Assembly: GCF_030410375.1 (NCBI RefSeq)
Contig: NZ_JAUHHE010000003.1
Span: 186,001 to 250,000, forward strand
Origin: Zwartia vadi
Lineage (GTDB): Bacteria > Pseudomonadota > Gammaproteobacteria > Burkholderiales > Burkholderiaceae_B
Reading direction: 5' to 3'
Length of the DNA: 64,000 nt
The translations under genes and the position numbers were made by a program. The notes beneath the pieces are model-generated. The model was not told where the DNA came from. It saw nothing but the letters and a program-made list of their open reading frames with translations, and did no database searches. Each line of letters begins with the position of its first letter. Position 1 is the first letter of the stretch. Below, piece after piece: positions 27,253 through 36,006 of the stretch.

Positions 27253-28830
27253 ATGAAACCATCTAGTGAGTCGATACTCGACAAGACCTACTCTGGCCCA
27301 ACGATGGGCTCGATGATTGTGAATTTGCTTAGCCGTTACCCGACACGTGCTGCCTTTATCAACCCTGATGGGACGCCAATCACTTACGAGACGATCGCAA
27401 GAAGAATTGCGTTTCTCCTTGAAAAACTTCATCAACTGGGACTCCAGCGCGGTGACACCATTGTTCAAATGTCCGGGAACCGCGCGGATGTTTTTGTGGT
27501 GATGGCAGCTTGTTATATCGGCAGCTTCAGATCGGTCGCGCTTCAGCCTCTTGGAGGCATAGACGATCAACTATACATTTTGAATAATTGTGAAGCCAAG
27601 ATACTGATTGTTGATCAAGATCGTCTAGAGAGGGCCAATGAATTAAAGCTGCGTGCCATCCAAAAATTTGATGTCTTTTGTCATGATGCGTGCCCTGGTA
27701 CCAAGTACCTTTGGGAAGCCTTCGACCCAGCGATCAGTCCAGCCTTGAAAGATGTCAGCGAACCCGACGATATCGTTCGTTTAATTTACACCGGCGGTAC
27801 GACCGGTAAATCCAAAGGTGTCATGGGGACAAGCTGTTCTCTGGCAACCAATGCACTCTTCAGGATGGCAGGACATAATTGGGTTGACCTGCGCTTGTTG
27901 TGCTCCACACCTCTTTCACACGCAGCCGGTGCAATGATCGTTCCTGTTCTTTGGCATGGCGGTACGGTTGTCCTTCACGATGGCTTTGATCCAGACAGAC
28001 TTATCAGCGATATTGAATCGGGCACAGCGAATGCGCTCTATCTAGTGCCGACCATGATCTATCGTCTGCTTGACCATCCAAAAAGCAATCGCCTCGCTAA
28101 GGCAGGCCTCAGGATGTTGATGTATGGTGCCGCCCCAATCTCTCCCCCTCGATTGTTACAGGCCAGAGAATTGCTAGGCCCCATCCTGATTCAACACTAT
28201 GGACTGACAGAAGCACCCAGTACGGTTTTAAGCTTGTCCGAAATCGATCATTTGGACGACTCGCTACTCGCCTCTGCTGGCAAACCTTATCCCGGGGTGA
28301 CCGTAAAGATCTTGAATGATGAAGGTCAAGAGGTACCAACAGGAACGGTCGGTGAAATTTGCATACGAGGCGATCTGGTCATGAAGGGCTACTTCAAAGA
28401 ACCAGAGCTTACGAAACTCGCCCTCAAGCATGGCTGGCTTTATTCTGGCGACCTCGCCTATCAAAATGAACGCGGCTATTTTTTTATCGTCGATCGCGCG
28501 AAAGACATGATCATTAGTGGAGGCTTCAACGTCTATCCAAAAGAAGTAGAGGACGTCATTGCGACACACCCGGCCGTTGCATCCGTTGCCGTAATAGGCG
28601 TCCCCGATGCGGACTGGGGTGAAGCTGTCAAAGCAGTGGTCGTTTTGAAGGAAGGCTCCAGCGTCTCCGCTCAAGAACTCACACAAAAAGTGAAGGCGGC
28701 GAAAGGAGCTGTACAAGCCCCTAAAACAGTGGATTTTGTCAAAGCACTCCCTCTCACATCACTTGGAAAGCTGGACAAGAAAGCTCTAAGAGCTGTTTAT
28801 TGGAACAACAAAGAACGCAGCATCAACTAA
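27253..28830 (+). CDS. acyl-CoA synthetase / AMP-dependent ligase
   Basis: 525 residues of the ANL superfamily. The P-loop is IYTGGTTGKSKGVM, followed by YGLTEAP, YSGDLAY, ISGGFNVYPKEVE (hinge region) and the catalytic C-terminal Lys in SLGKLDKKAL. It activates a carboxylic acid, probably fatty or aromatic, to its CoA thioester. The ATG at 27253 is preferred over an upstream in-frame start that sits in the promoter region. First gene of the unit with Bug, thiolase and DUF35. Confidence 0.92.
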   Translation: MKPSSESILDKTYSGPTMGSMIVNLLSRYPTRAAFINPDGTPITYETIARRIAFLLEKLHQLGLQRGDTIVQMSGNRADVFVVMAACYIGSFRSVALQPLGGIDDQLYILNNCEAKILIVDQDRLERANELKLRAIQKFDVFCHDACPGTKYLWEAFDPAISPALKDVSEPDDIVRLIYTGGTTGKSKGVMGTSCSLATNALFRMAGHNWVDLRLLCSTPLSHAAGAMIVPVLWHGGTVVLHDGFDPDRLISDIESGTANALYLVPTMIYRLLDHPKSNRLAKAGLRMLMYGAAPISPPRLLQARELLGPILIQHYGLTEAPSTVLSLSEIDHLDDSLLASAGKPYPGVTVKILNDEGQEVPTGTVGEICIRGDLVMKGYFKEPELTKLALKHGWLYSGDLAYQNERGYFFIVDRAKDMIISGGFNVYPKEVEDVIATHPAVASVAVIGVPDADWGEAVKAVVVLKEGSSVSAQELTQKVKAAKGAVQAPKTVDFVKALPLTSLGKLDKKALRAVYWNNKERSIN

Positions 28831-28856
28831 ACAAGTACCCTTTAGCGGAGAACATG

Positions 28857-29849
28857 ATGGCAATTCGCAAGTTCAAGCAAATTTTGGCTTTTTTATCTCT
28901 ATGCATCGCTCCAACTATCACCATGGCGCAAGCCTATCCTGATCGACCCATAAAAATGGTTGTTCCAGCCCCCGCCGGTTCCTTCGCTGACATTATTGGG
29001 AGAGAGTTCGGCACCCGCCTGTCTAAAAAACTCGGTCAACCCGTTGTCATCGACAATAGGGGTGGCGCTAGTGGCGCCATTGCATACTCCGCGGTCGCCA
29101 AATCCGCACCGGATGGCTACACTATTCTGGTGACCAATACTGGACCCTCCGCAATCAACCCAGAGTTATTCAGAGCGAAAGGACTGAGTTATAACCCGAT
29201 CGCCGACCTGGAACCGATCGCACTCATCTGCTTAACGCCTGTCGCTCTCCTTGTTAAAGCAGACTCACCTTGGAAGTCTGTGGGCGATATCGTCGCCTTT
29301 GCCCAAAAGAATCCAGACAAGCTTTCCTTTGGAACAACAGGTAGCGGGCAGTTAAATCACTTGTCGGCGGAGTATCTGAATTCCGTTGCAAAAATGCGCA
29401 CAACGCATATTCCATATACGTCTGGCCCTGCTGCGATCACAGATCTGATTGGTGGACGGATTGATTATCTGTTCTATCCGCCAGCGAATGGAAAACCCAT
29501 GATTGACGATGGTCGCTTACGAGCGCTAGCCGTGACGAGCATGAAACGTACAGTCTCTTTACCTGATGTACCGAGCCTATCTGAATTAGGCTACAAGGAA
29601 TTTGATCTCAGCGCCTGGTTTGGTTTGGCTGTGCCGACAGGAACACCCAACGAAATCGCTCAAAAACTTTGGACGGTATCCAAAGAAATCGCCTCAGATC
29701 CGGAGTATGTGGCAAGACTCAAACAGCTTGGGATTGACGATGTATTGCACTGGCAAAAGATGTCTCGTGCTGAATTAAAACAATTTCATAACAATGAAGT
29801 CGACCGCTGGGGTGCAATTGTTAAACTAGCTGGTGCAAGTGCTCAATAA
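28857..29849 (+). CDS. Bug/TctC family solute-binding protein
   Basis: 330 residues with a Sec signal ending TMAQA. The family start is YPDRPIKMVVPAPAGSFAD, with APDGYTILVTNTGPS and THIPYTSGPAA following. Two consecutive ATG codons (28854 and 28857) follow AGCGGAG; the second gives the better 6-base spacing. It sits between the CoA ligase and the thiolase, which suggests that it binds the acid the ligase activates. Confidence 0.92.
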   Translation: MAIRKFKQILAFLSLCIAPTITMAQAYPDRPIKMVVPAPAGSFADIIGREFGTRLSKKLGQPVVIDNRGGASGAIAYSAVAKSAPDGYTILVTNTGPSAINPELFRAKGLSYNPIADLEPIALICLTPVALLVKADSPWKSVGDIVAFAQKNPDKLSFGTTGSGQLNHLSAEYLNSVAKMRTTHIPYTSGPAAITDLIGGRIDYLFYPPANGKPMIDDGRLRALAVTSMKRTVSLPDVPSLSELGYKEFDLSAWFGLAVPTGTPNEIAQKLWTVSKEIASDPEYVARLKQLGIDDVLHWQKMSRAELKQFHNNEVDRWGAIVKLAGASAQ

Positions 29850-29875
29850 ATTCAATCAAAAATTTGGTTACAAGC

Positions 29876-31045
29876 GTGAAACGACAAGATAAAGCTTACA
29901 TAGCAGGTATTTTCGAGCATCCCACTCGACATGCGCCCGATAAATCGCTCGTGCAATTGCATGTGGAGTGCGCTTTGGGCGCATTGAAAGATGCAGGTCT
30001 CAGCGCCTCTGATGTAGATGGCTTTTTTGGCGCCAGGGACATCCCCGGCTCAAATGCCAATTGGTTCATTGACCATATGAATCTTAAGCTGCGTCATATT
30101 GACTCGACCGATGCAGGCGGTTGCTCGCCTCTGATTCATATCTCACACGCCGTCGATGCCATTGCAGCTGGTCGCTGCAATGTCGCGCTGATCACACTGG
30201 CCGGCAGACCTCGCAGCGAGCAGATGAAAACCGGCACCGCGCCCAGGCCTTGCGAACCTGATCGGCCAGATGCTCTATGGGAGGCCGCTTATCGCCCGAC
30301 CATTTCAACGGCCTATGCAATGATGATGGCCAGACACATGCACGAATACGGCACTACCTTGGAACAACTCGCCTGGATTCGCGTTGCGGCCTCCGAGCAC
30401 GCCAAGCACAATCCAAATGCCATGTTCAACAAGCCGGTGACTGTCGAAGATGTCATGCGCTCACCCTTGGTCTCCTCTCCTCTTCGCAGGATGGATTGCT
30501 GTGTCATTAGCGATGGCGGTGGAGCAATTGTTTTAGTCAATCCAGAGATCGCTCGATCACTGAAAAATCCATTAGTGCGTGTTATCGGCTCAGGTCACAC
30601 CGTACACGGTCAAAATGGCGGACATACTTCAATGACGACTACGGGTGCCGCCGTGAGTGGTCCCATTGCGTTCGCAGAGGCCGGCGTAACCGCCAAGGAC
30701 TTTAAATACGCTTCCATTTACGACAATTTCACAATCATGGTCTTGATGCAACTCGAAGACCTCGGCTTTTGCAAAAAAGGCGAAGGCGGTAAATTTGTCG
30801 AGGATGGCAAGCTGATCTCTGGCATCGGTCCACTTGCCTTCAACACGGATGGCGGAGGACTATGTAATAACCATCCCAGCAATCGTGGTGGCATCACAAA
30901 ACTGATTGAAGCCACACGTCAGCTGCGTGGCACTGCGCACCCTGCCGTGCAAGTCAAGAACTGCGATCTGGCAATGGCTTGTGGTCCCGGGGGATTTATC
31001 GGCACAGGCAATGCCCATGCCACCGTCGTTCTAGAAAGGCTTTAA
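29876..31045 (+). CDS. thiolase family protein (DUF35-partnered type)
   Basis: 389 residues of the SCP2-like thiolase group. Cys83 in DAGGCSPLIHISHA lies where the nucleophile is expected; NNHPSNRGG carries the His, and MACGPGGFIGTG the second Cys, so catalysis is plausible. Such thiolases usually work with a DUF35 Zn-ribbon/OB protein, which follows directly here. I choose GTG 29876; a TTG at 29864 is equally open and neither has a good Shine-Dalgarno. Probably cleaves a 3-ketoacyl-CoA from the pathway started by the ligase. Confidence 0.85.
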   Translation: MKRQDKAYIAGIFEHPTRHAPDKSLVQLHVECALGALKDAGLSASDVDGFFGARDIPGSNANWFIDHMNLKLRHIDSTDAGGCSPLIHISHAVDAIAAGRCNVALITLAGRPRSEQMKTGTAPRPCEPDRPDALWEAAYRPTISTAYAMMMARHMHEYGTTLEQLAWIRVAASEHAKHNPNAMFNKPVTVEDVMRSPLVSSPLRRMDCCVISDGGGAIVLVNPEIARSLKNPLVRVIGSGHTVHGQNGGHTSMTTTGAAVSGPIAFAEAGVTAKDFKYASIYDNFTIMVLMQLEDLGFCKKGEGGKFVEDGKLISGIGPLAFNTDGGGLCNNHPSNRGGITKLIEATRQLRGTAHPAVQVKNCDLAMACGPGGFIGTGNAHATVVLERL

Positions 31046-31459
31046 ATGAATAACGATCACATCACACTGCATACGCAAGCACTTGCGGCTAATCCCGAAT
31101 TTTCATTCTTCTGGGAAGCAACAAAACAAAAGGTATTACTCCTGCCTCAATGTGAGGATTGCGGCAAAACACACTGGTACCCCCGCTTATTCTGTCCCTT
31201 TTGCTTTAGTAGCAAGCTCGCGTGGAAAAAATCCTCGGGTAAGGCTACGCTCTACGCTGCAACAGCACTGAGTAAAAGCTCAGATCCTTACGTTGTCGCC
31301 TATGTCGAACTCGCAGAAGGTCCATTGATGTTGACAAATATTATCGGCTCTGACTTGGCTGATCTAAAAATCGGAACACCACTCACACTCGCGTTCACAC
31401 CTCTTGACTCCGGCCATTCGGTACCTGTCTTTGAGCGCTCTACCCACGCATCGCTTTAA
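31046..31459 (+). CDS. Zn-ribbon OB-fold protein (DUF35 family)
   Basis: 137 residues. The rubredoxin-like zinc ribbon is CEDCGKTHWYPRLFCPFC, with four Cys, followed by an OB domain starting KKSSGKATLYAATAL. DUF35 proteins are essential small partners of thiolases or HMG-CoA-synthase-like enzymes. Its ATG directly abuts the thiolase stop. Its 3' end overlaps the convergent TPP-enzyme gene by 20 bp. Confidence 0.9.
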   Translation: MNNDHITLHTQALAANPEFSFFWEATKQKVLLLPQCEDCGKTHWYPRLFCPFCFSSKLAWKKSSGKATLYAATALSKSSDPYVVAYVELAEGPLMLTNIIGSDLADLKIGTPLTLAFTPLDSGHSVPVFERSTHASL

Positions 31460-33068
31460 GTTGTTCCGGGTAACCAGAGGGATCAATCAAGACATCAATC
31501 AACGAGGGACCATCTCGGCTCAAAGCCTGATTGAGTCCCTCGTTAAACTCCTGTTCACTCGTCGCAACAACTCCATAACCGCCGAGCGCATCCATCATGG
31601 CCGCAAAATTATGATGGCGCCACCTCACCCCAACGGGCTCTAGCGAGCGACTTCGCTGCTTGATATCGATTAGGGAAAGAGCACTATCGTTGAACACAAT
31701 GACAATTACTTTTGCTTGTTGTTCAACCGCGGTGCACAGTTCACCTAAGCACATCATCAAACCACCGTCACCTGTAAAACACAAAACAGGGGCATTTCTA
31801 TTTTGAACAGCGGCAGAGATCGCCGCTGGCAAAGCAAAAGCCATCGTAGCCAAGCCATTCGATATCAATACATCTCCTGCACGCTCAGCGGGAAAAAATG
31901 CAGCGACAGAAAACATGTGAGCCCCCGCATCGATGGAGAACATTGGGCTCACTGCGTGACGCTGACAGCACTCTGCTGCAAGCTGTGCGACACGGTCGGG
32001 CGCCACACCTTGGCTGACAGTTAGATATTCAAGCTGACGCCGTGCCTGGATGCGGATTGACTCAAGTACTTCGTCACTCCAACCGGCTGTTGAAAATATG
32101 CCTTTTGCACGCAAGCCATTCAGGATTGACGTGATTGAGCCGACTACGCGTAGCTCAGGCTCAACATAATGGACCGGATGGAGGCATGCGGCGATATCGA
32201 CAACAGGCGTTGTATACCGCCAAGGTTGCAAAATCAGTTCAACTGGATCCATCCCGATCAAGACCATCAGATCCGCCGCAGCGATAGCCTCCTGCTCAAG
32301 AGAACCGCCAGTGAAAATACCCACAACACGCTTATCTGAATCGGGCACCACACCTTTTGCTTTGTATGTCGTTAATACTGCGCATCCAAGAGTATCCACA
32401 AATCCTCTGACTGCATCGGCATGTGCACGCGCTTCAAGTCCCAATACAACAATCGGTCGGTCTGCCTGTTTAATACGTAAACGTAAAGTCTCAAGCTGGC
32501 TTAGCGAAACTGAAGGCGTTTCAACGCTACTAGCAACATTGCTTAGATACTGATCACTGACTAAGCGGCGGGCTGTCTCCGAGGTCAATTCAATGTGCAC
32601 GGGCCCCAAAGGGTAAGAACATGCCAAACGAAGCAAAGCATCGATTTCAGCCCCTGGGTCGGAAGACTCCAGCCGACTGGTACCCTTGACGATTGGCGCT
32701 AACACGGCTTTCTGATCAAAAACCTGATGGGTAATGTACGAGAGCTGCTTAGGCGTGAATCCATCCGTCAAGACAATCACGGGTGCGCGATCAAGACTGG
32801 CGTAGGCCACGCCATTCGCACTATTCGTCAGACCCGGACCTTTGGTCATCAGTGCTACGCCTGGTATACCCGTGGACTCGGCTAAAGCACCCGCCATCAT
32901 GACAGCTGCATTCTCAGTTTTAGTCAGAACAAACTCTATATTTTCATTCGAGGCTGCCGCAATGATGTCTAGGGAGGAGCCTCCCCCCGGCAAACCAAAA
33001 ATTTTTTTAACCCCTGCCTGACTAAGCTTGCGAACGAATAATTGAGCGACAGTAATCTCTTGGTTCAT
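31440..33068 (-). CDS. thiamine-diphosphate-dependent enzyme (acetolactate-synthase-like)
   Basis: 542 residues with the three ThDP domains. The PYR domain has GVKKIFGLPGGGSSLDI, with the activating Glu in KTENAAVMMAG. The middle domain includes RPIVVLGLEAR. The PP domain has CFTGDGGLMMCLGELCTA with VFNDSAL, the GDG...N metal motif. Relatives include acetolactate synthase, oxalyl-CoA decarboxylase and benzoylformate decarboxylase; no small ALS subunit is present, so a catabolic carboligase or decarboxylase is more likely. Single gene, convergent with the DUF35 gene. Confidence 0.88.
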   Translation of the reverse strand: MNQEITVAQLFVRKLSQAGVKKIFGLPGGGSSLDIIAAASNENIEFVLTKTENAAVMMAGALAESTGIPGVALMTKGPGLTNSANGVAYASLDRAPVIVLTDGFTPKQLSYITHQVFDQKAVLAPIVKGTSRLESSDPGAEIDALLRLACSYPLGPVHIELTSETARRLVSDQYLSNVASSVETPSVSLSQLETLRLRIKQADRPIVVLGLEARAHADAVRGFVDTLGCAVLTTYKAKGVVPDSDKRVVGIFTGGSLEQEAIAAADLMVLIGMDPVELILQPWRYTTPVVDIAACLHPVHYVEPELRVVGSITSILNGLRAKGIFSTAGWSDEVLESIRIQARRQLEYLTVSQGVAPDRVAQLAAECCQRHAVSPMFSIDAGAHMFSVAAFFPAERAGDVLISNGLATMAFALPAAISAAVQNRNAPVLCFTGDGGLMMCLGELCTAVEQQAKVIVIVFNDSALSLIDIKQRSRSLEPVGVRWRHHNFAAMMDALGGYGVVATSEQEFNEGLNQALSRDGPSLIDVLIDPSGYPEQLKAMRG

Positions 33069-33143
33069 CTTTTTTCTTGTCTTCCATTTTTATAAATTGC
33101 CCGTTAACCTAAGCAGAATAACTTAAAAAATTGGAGACCCTCA

Positions 33144-34130
33144 ATGATCCTGTCGTCGTTAAAAACAAAATTCCTTTTACGTGCGTGTATTTTGCTGTCG
33201 AGCCTCCTAGGCGCTCAGGCATTCAGTCAGGCTGCTTATCCTACGCAACCTATTCGACTGATCGTAAGTTTTGCCGCTGGCGGACCAACTGATGTCTTTG
33301 CTCGACTGGTCGCTTCAAAATTAGAAAAAGAACTCGGACAGCCGATCATTGTTGAAAACAAACCTGGAGGTGGGTCCAACATCGGATCGGAATTTGTAGC
33401 CAAAGCTAAACCCGATGGATACACACTCCTTGTCGGCACGGTTGCAAACGCAACAAACATGGGCATTTACAAAAATCTGGGCTACGACACGGTTCGTGAT
33501 TTTGCACCGATCACGCAGATCATGTCCTCTCCGAGTGTCCTGGTTGTTAATAACAACATTCCCGTTAAAACATTAGATGAACTTGTTGCCTATATCAAAG
33601 AAAGACCAGGCAAATTGAACTATGCCTCCTCCGGGGCAGGCGGTATGCAGCACCATGCCGCAGAAATGCTCAAGTTGCGCGCCGGCATTGACATGCTGCA
33701 CATCCCGTATAAAGGCGCGGCACCCGCGTTAACCGACGTGATTGGCGGCACCGTGAACATGGGCTTTAAAACTGCGAGTGGTGTGATGCCAGCCATTCAA
33801 AGTGGCAAAGTCCGCGCGATCGCAGTAGCCGGCAATAGCCGATTGGCTCAACTACCAGACATTCCCACCATGGCAGAGGCCGGCATGCCTGGCATTGAAG
33901 CCGACTCTTGGAATGGTCTGTTTGCGCCAGCGGGAACACCTCCAGCTATCATTAATCGACTCGCCGAGGCGACGATCAAAGTTTTACAGACGCAAGAGAT
34001 TAAAGAACGCTTTGCCGCAATCTCGGCAACGCCTGTTGGCAGCTCACCTGAAGAGTTTTCAAAGTACGTACGGGATGAGGTCCAGAAATGGGGCAAAGTC
34101 GCTAAAGAGGCGAACGTACAGTTGAACTAA
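33144..34130 (+). CDS. Bug/TctC family solute-binding protein
   Basis: 328 residues; the signal peptide ends near AFSQA. It carries YPTQPIRLIVSFAAGGPTD, IIVENKPGGGSNIGSEF, LHIPYKGAAPALTD and WNGLFAPAGTP. GGAG eight to nine bases before ATG 33144 supports the start. It is strikingly similar through its whole length to the Bug protein at 42543-43529, suggesting a local duplication. A strong terminator follows, so it is a separate unit from the DUF4387 operon. Confidence 0.93.
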   Translation: MILSSLKTKFLLRACILLSSLLGAQAFSQAAYPTQPIRLIVSFAAGGPTDVFARLVASKLEKELGQPIIVENKPGGGSNIGSEFVAKAKPDGYTLLVGTVANATNMGIYKNLGYDTVRDFAPITQIMSSPSVLVVNNNIPVKTLDELVAYIKERPGKLNYASSGAGGMQHHAAEMLKLRAGIDMLHIPYKGAAPALTDVIGGTVNMGFKTASGVMPAIQSGKVRAIAVAGNSRLAQLPDIPTMAEAGMPGIEADSWNGLFAPAGTPPAIINRLAEATIKVLQTQEIKERFAAISATPVGSSPEEFSKYVRDEVQKWGKVAKEANVQLN

Positions 34131-34142
34131 AGATTTCGACTC

Positions 34143-34175
34143 AATGAGGCGCAAGACCTTGCGCCTCATTTTTTT
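34143..34175 (+). terminator. intrinsic terminator after Bug gene
   Basis: A 13-bp inverted repeat (arms 34143-34155 and 34158-34170, core GAGGCGCAAG/CTTGCGCCTC) followed by a run of seven T. It lies 12 bp after the Bug stop codon and directly before the promoter of the next operon. Confidence 0.93.
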
Positions 34176-34176
34176 C

Positions 34177-34204
34177 TTGACAGCTTGTTATAACAAGATA
34201 ATAT
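34177..34204 (+). promoter_or_regulatory. sigma-70 promoter with palindromic operator
   Basis: A consensus -35 TTGACA (34177-34182) and a -10 TAATAT (34199-34204) are separated by 16 bp. The spacer is filled by the perfect 14-bp palindrome CTTGTTATAACAAG (34184-34197). A bound protein would block RNA polymerase. The operon downstream ends with a GntR/UTRA regulator, whose family binds such short palindromes, so autoregulation by induction is likely. Confidence 0.8.
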
Positions 34205-34268
34205 TGTAAAAGCAGAATAAGATAAGTTGCTGCAGTCTTTTGAAAATCAATCGTTCAATGTGAGAAAC

Positions 34269-34574
34269 ATGCCCCAACTAAAAGACCTCGCAACAGTTGT
34301 GCGGAGTAAAAACGCCGGTCCGCTTACGCTCTCTTTTGATTTGATGTTTTCAACAGAGCAGAGTTATGCCTTGGCACTGGCCTCCTCCTCTCTATCACCA
34401 GAGCGCATTGGCCAACTGTATGACACTGCCGCCAACAAGATTCAAATTACACCCTATCCTGCTGCGCGTGCGATCAAAATCGCCATGCCCAGGAAGATTG
34501 TTTCGGGATCGCCTGGCGATCGGGATGTTTATGGTGCGCAGCAACATGTGCCTTTATTAGGAATTGAGCTATGA
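34269..34574 (+). CDS. DUF4387 family protein
   Basis: 101 residues. It has LKDLATVVRSKNAGPLTLSFD and, at the end, SGSPGDRDVYGAQQHVPLL, the two conserved blocks of DUF4387. Start ATG 34269 begins just before the conserved core; the frame extends to a TTG at 34227 without support. Its stop overlaps the AtuA-family start (34571), so the two proteins are coupled and probably form one enzyme. Reaction not established. Confidence 0.88.
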   Translation: MPQLKDLATVVRSKNAGPLTLSFDLMFSTEQSYALALASSSLSPERIGQLYDTAANKIQITPYPAARAIKIAMPRKIVSGSPGDRDVYGAQQHVPLLGIEL

Positions 34575-35944
34575 GCGCTGTACAAGCCCTTCTGAAGCGC
34601 AAACCAAGCACCCTGAGGGTGCTCTCTGCATCTGGACAACTAGGCTATGGCATTCCAAGCAAGGCACTCGCTGCCGGGCTCGCCCGTCAGCCTGACTTTA
34701 TTGGTTGCGACATGGGCTCAGTCGATCCCGGGCCTGCGTACCTTGGCTCAGGTGAAATGGCTACGAGTCCGGCTATCACCCGTAGCGATCTGGAAGCCGT
34801 CTTGGTGGCTGCGCGGCGACTAGACGTTCCCTTGATCATCGGAACAGCAGGCACGGCGGGTGCCGGACCTCATCTGGATGCCACGCTCGCAATAATTCGT
34901 TCCATCGCTGCGGAACACAAATTACATTTTCGACTCGCGTCGATTAGAGCGGACTTGAAACCACATCGCGTAATCGAGGCGTTGGACTCAGGCGTACTCA
35001 AAGCACTCGGCGGCGATCTACCGGTGACGGCCGCTGATCTCATGGCGAGTAGCAATATCGTCGGTCAAATGGGATGCGCTCCTTTTGAACAAGCGCTTGC
35101 GCTCGATCCTGACGTCATCATAGCAGGTCGCGCCTGCGACACAGCTGTATTCGCGTCCATTCCAAAACTACTTGGATTCAGCATGGCCAACGTCATGCAT
35201 ATGGCAAAAATTATTGAATGCACTTCAATCTGTTGTGAACCCGGCGGACGTGACGCCATACTGGCGACAATTGATGCACAGGGTTTCGAACTGGAAAGTA
35301 TGAATCCGGACCGCAGAGCGACACCTCTGTCTGTCGCAGCTCACAGTCTCTATGAACAATCCGATCCAATAAGCTTTACTGAGCCTGATGGAACCTTGCG
35401 TGTCGATCAAGCTGTTTATCGTGCCATTGATGACAGACGTACACATGTGTCAGGTGCGACGTGGCAAGATGCCAAACAAACAACCATCAAAGTCGAGGCC
35501 AGCCAGCTTGTTGGATATCGTGCCGTTTTACTCGCCGGAACAGCCGATCCAAATGTCATTGCGCAGCTTCCGGAGTTGATGAAAATTGTCGAGGCGACAA
35601 CGCGTGGTTTAGTCTCTGGTGCCTATGAGATCTATCCCAGACTGTATGGCATAGATGGTGTGTATCCACAACTCACTAGCCATTCGACCTCACCCCGGGA
35701 GGTATTTATTCTCGTTGAGGTCATCGCTCAGTCACCCGAGCTTGCCATGGCTGCGGCTAAGACATTTAAACAATTTTTATTACATCAAGGCTTTAGCGGC
35801 AGGAAATGCACAGGTGGCAACTTGGCATTTCCTTTTACGCCGCCTGAACTCGCTGCGGGTCCGGCTTATCGGTTTTCTGCCTATCACGTCATGCCGGCCC
35901 CTGATCACCACACGCTTTTTCCAGTCTCGATCGAGACGATCTAG
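34571..35944 (+). CDS. AtuA family protein (DUF1446), DUF4387-partnered
   Basis: 457 residues. The conserved blocks are LSASGQLGYGIP, FIGCDMGSVDPGPAYLGSG, GTAGTAGAGPHLD, MGCAPFEQAL, VIIAGRACDTAVFA and CEPGGRDAI. It belongs to the AtuA/DUF1446 superfamily but is very different from the 143-1522 protein, and its partner is DUF4387, not the ferredoxin-fold subunit. Coupled by overlap to DUF4387 and cotranscribed with a lyase and a TRAP transporter, it probably acts on a carboxylic acid. Confidence 0.82.
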   Translation: MSAVQALLKRKPSTLRVLSASGQLGYGIPSKALAAGLARQPDFIGCDMGSVDPGPAYLGSGEMATSPAITRSDLEAVLVAARRLDVPLIIGTAGTAGAGPHLDATLAIIRSIAAEHKLHFRLASIRADLKPHRVIEALDSGVLKALGGDLPVTAADLMASSNIVGQMGCAPFEQALALDPDVIIAGRACDTAVFASIPKLLGFSMANVMHMAKIIECTSICCEPGGRDAILATIDAQGFELESMNPDRRATPLSVAAHSLYEQSDPISFTEPDGTLRVDQAVYRAIDDRRTHVSGATWQDAKQTTIKVEASQLVGYRAVLLAGTADPNVIAQLPELMKIVEATTRGLVSGAYEIYPRLYGIDGVYPQLTSHSTSPREVFILVEVIAQSPELAMAAAKTFKQFLLHQGFSGRKCTGGNLAFPFTPPELAAGPAYRFSAYHVMPAPDHHTLFPVSIETI

Positions 35945-36006
35945 CTGATCTAGCAAAAGCTTTAACGCATTCAACAAAATTTAATTGTTGTACTAAAGGG
36001 AAAACA

